17,856 nucleotides of DNA from Pleurotus djamor (taxonomy: Eukaryota; Basidiomycota; Agaricomycetes; Agaricales; Pleurotaceae), in NCBI GenBank assembly GCA_029747585.1, contig JAPEVF010000916.1, positions 1 to 17,856 on the forward strand, written 5' to 3'. Below, piece by piece: positions 1-8,894 of this stretch (position 1 is its first letter; each line of letters begins with the position of its first letter). The translations under genes were made by a program, and so were the position numbers. Under the pieces are notes generated by a model that saw only the letters and a list, made by a program, of their open reading frames with translations, was not told the DNA's origin and did no database searches.

Positions 1-576
1 TCTCCGCACCTGCGATTACCACATGGGTGAAAGCGACATGAAATTGGTAGTACGCCCCAATCAACGATGGGCACCTTCGATTCCTAAGGTGAACCTTGTC
101 AAGAGGAATATGCGGAGTGGGGGACCCACATCTACAAGCAATTGGTCATCAGCGCTTCAACTCCCTCGACAATCTAAGCAGTATCCACCGTGCTCACTTC
201 ATTTTGGAGGAACCAATTTGGATATACAAAGATGATGAAGTAGGGTATGTACCCTAGAATGACAACGTAGCGGTTCAGGAAGAATAGGATCGCGGCAAGA
301 GATCGCTTCGGTCGCCTCCAGAATTGGTTGATCTCGTCATTGAGCGTCAACAGATAGTCGTAGTAAAGGATAACTTGGGCGTTACGACATCAATTTGAAT
401 GTCAAATTTCGTGGACAGAAAGAGGCTTCACCATAGGAGCAAGCTTCAACGTAAGTGACTGAATTCCTGCAGTGAACCCGTCGGTACCAGAGATCCTATA
501 GGAAGAGCAATGAGGCGACGTACAGGTGCCATTGAGCAGTGAGAATTGGATGAGAGGGATCTTGGAGCCCCGACAT
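1..576 (-). CDS. DUF6533-type fungal multi-pass membrane protein, 3' end cut by the window edge
   Basis: Function is unknown; the family consists of fungal seven-transmembrane proteins with a conserved N-terminal DUF6533 segment. Exons read on the minus strand: 576-524, 466-432, 373-228, 173-136 and 83-1 (continuing outside). The introns are 57, 58, 54 and 52 bp with GT-AG ends, and the frame stays open throughout, giving about 118 residues. The start is the ATG at 576. Residues about 30-50 hold the family hallmark YYDYLLTLNDEI followed by a tryptophan and basic residues (FWRRPKR). Then come a hydrophobic helix, LAAILFFLNRYVV, a second hydrophobic stretch (GYIPYFIIF), a CPSL segment and YYQFHVAFTHVVIAG, all in the order normal for the family. 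An alternative splice at 198 was rejected because it leads into stops. The gene is divergent from the P450 at 1728. Family recognition is from memory; exon ends are inferred. Confidence 0.72.
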
Positions 577-1113
577 TCGATCCGGCAATGTTTGAGAAGT
601 ACCTCAACATCTTCGCACCTATGGAGTATATGTACAAGGCACGGACATCGTACGGCATAGCACTAACTTGCGCGCGCCAACCACGATTGCCTTCACTTGT
701 CCGAATTCTGCATGGGGATTTGGGATGTCCTCATGTTATGATGTACATGAAACCACTTCGGTAGAAAGCATATCTGCGGCTCAATTTTTGGCTCTCAATT
801 CCGTTCAGTAGAGCTTCACCAGAGATCCCGAAGCCACGAGTGCGCTGAAGGGGGAGATATATTGGTTGTTGAATGGAAACATGCCACCGAGTGAAGTTTG
901 ACCGGCTCTTGACGGGGACGCAGTGGTGTAATAAGCCCTTAATAGGCCTTAGGCCTTGACCCCGGTAAGATCAAGTCCTGGATGATATAGAAAGGAGTGA
1001 CCAGCCAGTTGAGTGTACGAGAGATGCTTGACATTGGCAAGGCAAGGTAAGTCGGCAACCGTCAATGTTGAGATCTTCAACGTTTCAACGGCTAACTCTA
1101 TTTATTCGCTAGG

Positions 1114-1155
1114 CCAATCAGGGCCAGCTAATAACGGCGGGAACCACTCCGTCCT
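1114..1155 (+). promoter_or_regulatory. Promoter module copy 1: CCAATCA, TAATAACGGCGGG, CCGTCCT
   Basis: CCAATCA lies at 1114-1120, TAATAACGGCGGG at 1129-1141 and CCGTCCT at 1149-1155. The same three words recur in the same order at 1429-1473. CCAAT is the known target of the fungal Hap complex; the other two words are not motifs I can assign. A regulatory role is inferred from the duplication and the position upstream of P450-1. Confidence 0.4.
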
Positions 1156-1428
1156 CCCATCAAGGAGGATTTGAATCAACCCCAAGACGAGGGCGTCATG
1201 GATGCAGTCGCTGAGCTATTCGGAGTTGGTTCAAGACGTCCTCCAAACCGACACAGATGAAATTGCCACAGGTGCGATCCGTTGAGATCGGAGTTTGTGT
1301 GTAGCACCCACGATGGCAGCCGCCACGCGGCAAGGCTGCAACCGGACCCAACGCTGTTCTTCAACCTTCCCGTACATAGTCCTTGTTCTCTCAACTTTTG
1401 GCAGTGCCAAAACAAAAGTTATCTTCAT

Positions 1429-1473
1429 CCAATCAAATAATCTCATTCCTTATAATAACGGCGGGTCCGTCCT
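1429..1473 (+). promoter_or_regulatory. Promoter module copy 2: CCAATCA, TAATAACGGCGGG, CCGTCCT
   Basis: CCAATCA at 1429-1435, TAATAACGGCGGG at 1453-1465 and CCGTCCT at 1467-1473 repeat the words of copy 1 exactly, with different spacers (17 and 1 bp instead of 8 and 7 bp). It lies about 255 bp upstream of the P450-1 ATG, a plausible place for an activator site. Confidence 0.4.
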
Positions 1474-1673
1474 GCGAGTCCCTGTGAACTGTGCGAAAGA
1501 GTAGAAGACTTGGGTGCCACATGGGTGCAATGCCACATTCGTAGGTTTTCTGAACTTTCTCGTAAGATAGAAGCCCCCAGTCTAGCTGATGTTGACTATC
1601 TCATACCCAGGGACTCGTGCACATCAGGCAAATGCCTTGAAGGTATCAGGCTTCGTTGTGCCACACCTGTCCA

Positions 1674-1680
1674 TATAAGA
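1674..1680 (+). promoter_or_regulatory. TATA-like box of P450-1
   Basis: TATAAGA lies about 48 bp before the ATG at 1728. In filamentous fungi a TATA element at this distance is ordinary. It is a short motif and could occur by chance. Confidence 0.35.
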
Positions 1681-1727
1681 GCTGCGATCTGAGACCTAGG
1701 TAATAATGCACTTGCCTCGACGTTCAA

Positions 1728-3828
1728 ATGGACCCTTGGGCTGTATCAGCATCCTTCATCTTGATATTGCTGTCGGCCTTCGTCTTCTTGAACTCGAGAA
1801 ACAAGTATCGTCCACCTCTTCCTCTGGGCCCGCCAGGAGATCCCATCATTGGCCACCTCCGAGTCATGCCACCAGATAACCAGGCCCATGTATTCCACGA
1901 ATGGTCCAAGACTTATGGTTAGTATCTACAATATCTTCAATTTTGACGCAACCATAGCGGCGCAAACTCCCAGGCGATGTAATGCATCTGAAATTTTTGG
2001 GACGGGATTTTATCATTTTAAGCAGTGTCAAGGCGGCAAATGCCCTTCTCGAGCAGAGAGGTGCAACTTATAGTTGTAGGCCGAAGATGGCTGTCTTTGA
2101 ACTGTGAGGTTCACTCCTTGTGTTTGACGTCTTTCCTGATAACTTCTTACTGTAGACTCGGTTGGTTTCCGACGATTACCTTCCTTTCTTATGGACCAAG
2201 GTTCCGAAAGCACCGAAAAATATATCATTCCTATTTTAACAAAGATGCAGCCGTCCAATACCGCCCCATCCAAGTAGAGAATGCCCGCATCCTTGCGAGT
2301 TCATTGATGGGAAATAAGGGCAACTATGACCAGCTAATCCAAAGGTGGGTTCCCCCGCCGCCGCATAATATGGGGTTGTCTCAAATTTCGTAGGTACGCG
2401 ACATCAATAGTACTGCGTATCACGTATGGATATCAAGTTGTGTCCGACGACGACGATTTCCTCAAGTTGATAGACTTTTTCGGAGAAATCCAAAAGCAGT
2501 CGGGACCGCCGGGTGGAACCCTCATTGACCTCTTTCCCATTCGTAAGTCTACTATGCTATTATATTCACACCAATTCCAACACAGTGCACAGTCCAGCGC
2601 CTGCCTTCATGGTTCCCAGGCACTCATTATGCGAACTTCGCTAGGAAATGGAGCTGGGTTACCCGACAACTCCATGACATGCCGTATGATCGCGTTAAGG
2701 CCCAGCGAGTAGGTTTCTTCATTGCGGTAAACTCTGTCTACTCACTACGATCCTTTAGACTTCTGGTGTGGCGGAACCATCCTTTGTAAACTTCCAACTA
2801 GATCAACAATCCGAGGCTTCGTTGACTCCGGACGATATCGACGACATCAAAAGCACGGCTGCGACAACCTACGCTGCTGGTGCAGATACTGTGCGTGTCG
2901 TCCGGTCTATCGATACTTCTTTTGCTCAACCCATTTGAAGACATGGTCTACTATTGCTGTCTTTATCCTCGCCCTAGTGATGCACCCAGAGGTGCAGACA
3001 AAAGCTCAAGAAGAGATTGATAGGGTTGTTGGTTCTGACCGGTTACCTGACTTTGACGACTATGAAGACTTGCCTTATGTTTCTAGCGTGGTGCAAGAGG
3101 TCTTGAGGTGAGTTTCCCCCAGTCAACTTAGCACACATTCTAATTGACTACGTACCCTAGGTGGCATCCAGTCGTACCGCTAGGTAGGCGTTAGTCCCTT
3201 GTTCGTGACCGCCAAAAATTTGACCTACATACTTGTAGGGATCCCACACCGTAGCATCGGAGATGATATCTACGAAGGCATGTTAATTCCCGGCGGGGCC
3301 ACCATATTCGCAAACACAGTGTGAGGTCGTCAGAATCTTCCGTTCGTCGTTTCCTCATCCTTCCCCTCCCGTAGGGCGATGTCCTTGGATGAAAACGTCT
3401 ACTCGAATCCTTCGGAGTTCCTTCCCGAAAGATTTATGGCTCGCTCGCTGGGTGGAAAAGAGGAACCCCCTCTGCCCGCTGCGTTCGGATTCGGTCGGAG
3501 GTATATCCATACCAGTCCATGCCTGCCTAATCCTTTGCTGACTTCATAATTGGTCCAGAATCTGTCCGGGAAGACATGTCGCCACCTCAAGCGTATGGAT
3601 AGCTGTCGCCACCATTGTTGCCACTCTAGACGTGTCTAGAGCCAAGGATGAGCTTGGAAGGGAGATCGTCCCCTCAAGAGAGGTCAATGAAGGAATCACC
3701 AGGTATGTCTTCAGTTTAATCCACGCCTTGTGCTCGGTCCATGATGATTCCCCAGCCACCCCAAACCATTTAAATGCAATATGACTCCTCGTTCGGAAAA
3801 TGTTGTCAAGTTGTTGCTGACCCAGTGA
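1728..3828 (+). CDS. Cytochrome P450 monooxygenase (P450-1), complete, 12 exons, 506 aa
   Basis: This is a haem-thiolate monooxygenase, most likely anchored in the ER membrane and using a P450 reductase. Exons: 1728-1917, 1974-2103, 2156-2344, 2394-2542, 2593-2708, 2759-2890, 2941-3107, 3161-3183, 3239-3320, 3375-3500, 3559-3702 and 3756-3828. They sum to 1521 nt, in frame to a TGA. The ATG at 1728 has A at -3 and is followed by a membrane anchor (residues about 4-20) and a proline-rich hinge, PPLPLGPPGDP. Landmarks: I-helix AGADTT (298-303), K-helix EVLR (E355, R358), FLPERF, and the haem-binding loop FGFGRRICPGR with Cys437. Length and intron density fit the basidiomycete P450s annotated as O-methylsterigmatocystin oxidoreductase-like; that name does not imply the substrate. 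No defect was seen. Exon 8 is only 23 nt. The gene lies about 5 kb from the terpene cluster with another gene between, so membership is uncertain. Confidence 0.93.
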
Positions 3829-3973
3829 ATTCACACTGTGGTGTAGAGTATGACAATTCCGTTGTAACGATTCCGTCTTTACCGTCACGCCCACGAAGAC
3901 TCAGCGTACCTGTTGCTGTGATCCGTTTGTCAATAGAATAGAAACTTCATGCAATTCACCGCAATCCTTATCT

Positions 3974-3998
3974 CTCTTTGGTTCCCCTCTTTGGTTCC
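3974..3998. repeat. 12-bp direct repeat in pyrimidine-rich DNA
   Basis: CTCTTTGGTTCC occurs at 3974-3985 and again at 3987-3998, one base apart. It belongs to a CT-rich stretch typical of fungal core promoters and may be a slippage product. Confidence 0.5.
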
Positions 3999-4160
3999 TC
4001 GAAACGCCCATCTCGCCCGGCGACGGGAACGCCTGCCATTCATATGAAACTTGCTTACACATTGAGATGACTTGCTAGGAGAACGGTTCGCGATTCTTGA
4101 TTGGTCCGTTTTATTGACAGATATTTGCTTGTCTTTTCTTGTCGACGCCCGTGTCCTCTA

Positions 4161-4193
4161 GTCCCTCTTCTTTGTCCCTCTTCTTTGTCCCTC
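4161..4193. repeat. 13-bp tandem repeat, 2.5 copies, just before an ATG
   Basis: The unit GTCCCTCTTCTTT is repeated at 4161-4173 and 4174-4186, followed by a half copy at 4187-4193. The ATG at 4195 follows directly. CT-rich tracts just upstream of the start are common in fungal genes, which is the main reason to suspect a real gene here. Confidence 0.6.
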
Positions 4194-6733
4194 AATGTCT
4201 TCTCAGTTGACTGCTGCGGTAGTGACTGAAGCAACACTGCGTTCGACTCTGAAGAATCCAGAACAACTCACCGGCACCCGCTATGGCCCATGTGTATCAG
4301 GATTCAGAATCGGCTTCGTCCTACACGCCCGCTTGGCCATTGCTGTTCGCATCCATGTCTGTGCTGATAGGATGGGATTACCCTCCCGCTGGTCATGGTT
4401 ATGGAATGTCTTGGACAGGGTCCTGGACCCGCTCGAGTATTCCGCCAAAATGCGACGTCCCTCAATTGGGAAGCAATGGCTAACCGGGTCGACAAAACAA
4501 ATTCAACCATCTATACCACTGTGAGTACCCAGGTACCCAGCTTCTGCTTTTGAAGCACCACCGATATCCTGACAATTAGACTGTGTACTCTTGGTAGTCA
4601 CTCGTCGTCGAACTCTGGATAGGATTGATATCACGATACCCTACCAACCTCCCCGCGTCTTCAAAATCCCGCGCACACGACCCGAGCAAACCAAACTTAA
4701 GAACGTGAAGACCTCTTGCTCCGAAAAGCCCAGAAACGGTGCCCTAAAACGACCAAGTCATGATCGGGCATGTTGCATCAACGTTCTNCCCCCCTTGCTT
4801 CCTCATGTAAGTCGCTGGAACTCTTTATCCCTCCCGCTCTGATGATGTTCTTAGTTCGCAGTTTCACAACACGAACTACGACATCCTCCTTTCTAAGCAA
4901 ACCCTGAAGCCGCCGCGTCGTCGTCACCCGAGGACAATCCTGCCTTTCCATCTCACCTCCGCCGCCGCGCATGCCCACGGTGCCAAGCGACAACATGTCG
5001 AGTTCTCTCTTCCAGGCCTCCTGACCAATCTCTCCTCCCGGGTCTCCGAGTTAGAGCACCGTTGAATATCTATCGATCGCTTACTCTTCGACATTCAAGG
5101 TTGAACAATGAATTGGGGACTCCTTAACCACGTATACCATCGGAATGCTGAAAACACTCTTAACCTCCGCACGTCCTGGCGTCCCTTGTACGATAACGCG
5201 CACGAATTCCCTCGTGGTTCTGTTTACCATGTATGCGTTCGTCTGGATTTCAGGTTGAGCTCGCAGTCTCACTCAAGACCCAAGACAATAACGGCACATC
5301 ACGCTTGGAAGGGGAGATCGAAGTTGAAATTTGAAGCGTCTGATTCTTATGGCACCAGAAAAGATTGCTGTGAGTCTTGATCTACCTCTCTGGCTCGATG
5401 CGTATCCTAACGATCGGACATTGTAGTACCAGAAGAGCGTTTACATCAAGTTCTAACCTAATTGTCTCACTCTAAGTGGCATACGCTGACGATTGTACAT
5501 GGCAGAGAGTACCCTCACTCAGCGTCGCCGAGTCGGCTGTCTCGGCCTTGTCATGTCCAACTTGTCGAATTCCTCCCTTTGTCATTGTCACCGCCAAAGT
5601 ACGACGCTAAGCTCACCGGCTCTCTCGTCGCTATGAGATACTTCTCATTGTCGATCGTTGTCATGGATGATGTGGCCCTCCTTCCCTGGCCAGTCATGAC
5701 GTACGCCGTGCATAACATTGATCTACGCTGCTCTGGCTGTATGTTGTATGCATATTGGATGGCATGAGTATCGTATTTGTGGCTTCAGATACCTCACGCC
5801 ATTCAATGGCTTTCCTGCGTCGAAGAGTGATTAAAGGAGACCGAGTGACAGTGTATGCGAGGCAACGTTCAAGTTCGGTGGCCAGGCTATCAGTTGTAGT
5901 AATAAGTTCCCATACCTTTAGGCGTTTGAATGGAGGCGTCTGCGCGTCAAATGAGGCAGGAGGTTAACCTGCTCTACCCCTACGGTCTACACTTTCCGGG
6001 CTTCTTGCTTTTCTCGCTCTCATTTCTCGCATCCTCCTCATCGCCTCGCTTTTAGCCTCTTCTTTGACTACGGCTACGCCTACAACCATTACCTCCGACT
6101 CTCAGCATCCAAATTTAACTATTAGCTAGGTTATCACGACTACAACCATTCGACACATATACAACGTTGACGCACTCATTTATCTGACATTGTCTCACCA
6201 AGATGCGACCAACAACAACACCCCAATCCAACCCGGTTACTCGGAGACGAACCACTCACATTCACACCCTTACATAACCACCACGCATAAATAGCTTGTG
6301 TCTGGAATGCGTTCCCAGATCCGGGCATTTATAGATTTGGTCGGATGGCGGTCTCCACGTCAATATCGTCGAGTCTTTCGAGGTAACTTGTTCTGACCGA
6401 GGTCTTCTTCCTTGCCCCGTCATACTACATTGGATACAATTTAACGCCTGATGCATGATGATGCTTGTCATCGCATGTCTCCAACATCCGTCGTCTCTCG
6501 CTACCTATATTTAGGGTAGTCAACGCTGGATCAACACCCACACACACTCATGAGTCCGAGGCCGAAGTTTCGCAGGTGAGCATCATCCGATTTGAACTTT
6601 ATTTAAATTGCTCATTCCCATGTCCGACCCAGGCATCAGGCTGTGATCTGAAGCACTCCACTGCAGTGTGGTCTGCTTAATGATCTCTGCTTTACGGACG
6701 ACTTCTCCACTGTCAACGGTGCTAGACTACCTT

Positions 6734-6738
6734 TATAA
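6734..6738 (+). promoter_or_regulatory. TATA-like box of the DUF6534 gene
   Basis: TATAA within CTTTATAACAG lies about 28 bp before the ATG at 6766. This is close for a TATA element unless the leader is very short, so the call is weak. Confidence 0.25.
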
Positions 6739-6765
6739 CAGCGTCAAGTCGCGCCTTGCGAGAAC

Positions 6766-8799
6766 ATGGACCGTCCCTCAATCACTGCTGATCTTCGCTC
6801 TCTGCTACTCGGTAGCAGCGCCGCGGCCATGTAAGTGCATCTACATTAGCCTAGCATCGTTTCACTCTTCTTACACGCAAGCTCAAAGCTTTTTTGGAAT
6901 CACCAGCCTTCAGACGTTTATCTACTTCAAACAATGCACCCGAGATACATCCGTATTCAAAGCTGTTGTAAGGCAATGTCATGACCACCCGTTGTAGATG
7001 CTGAAGTTTCCCTGGTTTCAGATGGCATTCCTCTGGTACCTCGGAAGATCTCTCGCTCAACTCTCGTTTGGTAGTTTCTTATGACGCTACTTGTAGGGTC
7101 TTGGACGCTCTGCACCTCGCATTTATAATACACATTCAGCACCATTTCATGGTCGTACACTTTGCGGAGGCGAATGCTCTCCTGATCTCAACGTGGTGCG
7201 TCTGTCCTTCCGATGCCTTGTGGCTCTCAACCTGAATCTATGACGGTAGGAGCATGGATGTGAGTTCACTCACCGTTCAAATGTTCCACCCTCAGTACTA
7301 GAGTAAAGTGACTAGGCAACGTCGTACATTTCGGTGAGCTTGAAAGCGTTCCACCATCCAGTGGGCCACCCACCTAATTGGTTTTGCTTTAGAGTATCAT
7401 TGATCTCATCATTCGTGTGTCCGTCTTACATTTTTCCCGCCTTGTCCCTTTTCCTTTGGACAATCCTGAAATAATCGTCTAGGATCTTTACCCATCGTGT
7501 CTGGCTTTGTACGCCCTCTCTTAGTTCATCTACTAGTAGATGTCTTCGCTGAACTTTCCCTAGTGAGTCGGAAGAAAGCCCGCTATCCAATAGTGATTGT
7601 AAGTGGCTTGGATCAAATTGAGGTTCAAGGCCAACAATTTTGTTTCCTCACCCCGCCTCATAACGAAGGCTGTCCCGGTAGTTGTGTCTGTAGCCTGTTT
7701 GGGTGAGTTTTGAACTTGCATCGATCACATAATTCTGACGCTCGCAATCAGTCTTAGGGATTGGTGGGTTTCCATGCGTTTGTTGAAACCCCTATGACAC
7801 ACTTATGTTTTGGTTGACTGGGATATAGTTTCATCGAGCAAAATGTAAGTCATGACGAGAAGGGCTTTAGGGAGCTCTGACTCAATTCATGCGACCTCCG
7901 CAGCTTCCAGTCTGGTTCGGTTGCTCACACGTCCATCATCTCGGTGAGCAACCTTACGCACAAGTCCATCGGTTGCTGAACCTGACATGGCCTCGTTGGA
8001 GGTCACACTTTTCACCGCACTTGCTTCGAGTGCTGCTGCTGACCTCTGTATCGCTGGATCCCATGTATATCTCCTCCTTAATTCACAAACAGGATTCAAG
8101 CAGTGAGTCATACGGAGCGATTTCAATCTTCCGCTGCCGTCCTTAGTGTCCTGCCCTTTTCAGTACGGACACTCTCGTCAACACCCTGATGATATATGCC
8201 ATAAACACAAGTGCGTACATGCATAAGTCCCTGTCTGCGGTTAGGATAAAGCAATGATGCCATTCCTAGCTGTTTTCACAACGTAGGGTAATCTCACCTT
8301 GGATATAGGTCGAAATTCACCAGTTCACAACCAGGATCTGCCGCGTCATATGCTTAATAATGGTGGGTTAAGCGCATCAACAGCTCTTCGCGCACAAACT
8401 TACGCTTTACAGTACGCTGTATGGACAAAGAACTTCATCTTCTTGGGCGTATTCTTCGTGTTGCCTGAACGTGCGCTCCTTCAATCTCGTCTTCCAGCCG
8501 CATACTCATCCCTTACACAAGTATCACTCAATGCGCTCCTGGCTACTTTGAATGCCCGAGCGTCGCTTCGGGAAAGGTCCTACGGCGTGTCAACTATTCC
8601 GCTTGAGTTCACTACGGAAAGCACTCCGCAAAACATCAACACCTCCCCGATGGATCGCCCTTCGCAAGGTCCGGATATATCCCTTGTAAGTGTTTTCTTG
8701 ACATGAGTTAACATCCGCCTGCCTGACTGGGATTCGCAGAAGGATGGACTAGCCATACACGTCCACAAGGAGTCTGTTGTCAGAACCGACGATGACTGA
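6766..8799 (+). CDS. DUF6534-type fungal seven-transmembrane protein, about 333-352 aa, many small exons
   Basis: Function is unknown; the family has receptor-like topology (extracellular N-terminus, seven helices, C-terminal DUF6534 segment). Probable exons: 6766-6830, 6889-6967, 7022-7035, 7097-7195, 7250-7259, 7316-7333, 7393-7414, 7483-7598, 7669-7702, 7752-7763, 7829-7844, 7904-7943, 8002-8102, 8164-8210, 8309-8470, 8522-8685 and 8740-8799; the frame closes over all of them. Family landmarks in order: start MDRPSITADLRSLLLGSS, GITSLQTFIYFKQ, VLDALHLAFIIH, a hydrophobic segment ending in AAADLCIAGS, TGFKHTDTLVNTLMIYAINT, NFIFLGVFFVLPE, SLNALLATLNARASLRE, and the C-terminal tail IHVHKESVV before TGA. 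The acceptors at 7483 and 8309 are the least certain: starting those exons at 7540 or 8384 also keeps frame and shortens the protein. The micro-exons (10-18 nt) between 7250 and 7844 are weakly supported individually. It is convergent with P450-2, with 95 bp between stop codons. Confidence 0.75.
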
Positions 8800-8894
8800 A
8801 GCGCTGACCTCTGATGAGTGTGGGTTTCTCTGTCCCGGGCCTCGCGGTCGATCTCTTTAGATTCAAACACTGTGTATACTCGTCGTAGCCTACG

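Larger units (their letters stand above)
577..1727. other. Intergenic, divergent promoter region between the DUF6533 gene and P450-1
   Basis: About 1.15 kb with no convincing coding frame; the short open frames here have no family motif and no supporting splice structure. It holds a twice-repeated CCAAT / GC-rich module and a TATA-like box, both listed separately. Near 941-956 two AGGCCT hexamers sit side by side. It must carry the start-proximal control regions of both flanking genes. Confidence 0.6.
3829..6765. other. 2.9 kb with no resolved gene; possible gene start near 4195
   Basis: I could not assemble a recognisable protein on either strand. Signs of a possible gene are pyrimidine-rich promoter-like DNA at about 3970-4194 leading to an ATG at 4195 with a 109-codon open frame, and several intron-like intervals (for example a GTGAGT near 4521 with an AATTAG near 4580, and a GTAAGT near 4807 with a CTTAG near 4855). 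Reading across them meets stops in the frames I tried. A second CT-rich block lies at about 5985-6060. The base at 4788 is ambiguous (N). A diverged, lineage-specific gene, a pseudogene or an old transposon relic are all possible. Confidence 0.45.

Noticed and set aside
137..227. Intron donor at 197 (GTGAGC) in the DUF6533 gene
   Set aside because: It looks strong, but every continuation within normal intron length runs into a stop. The donor at 227 (GTATAT) gives a 54-bp intron and in-frame family sequence.
1176..1446. Two overlapping minus-strand open frames in the P450-1 promoter region
   Set aside because: They overlap each other in different frames and the repeated promoter module, and resemble no family.
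5462..5767. 101-codon open frame on the plus strand
   Set aside because: Low-complexity Ser/Pro/Leu composition, no motif and no neighbouring exons that extend it.
5715..5964. Open frame of about 80 codons on the minus strand
   Set aside because: It has no ATG at its start and no recognised motif; length alone is within chance for this composition.
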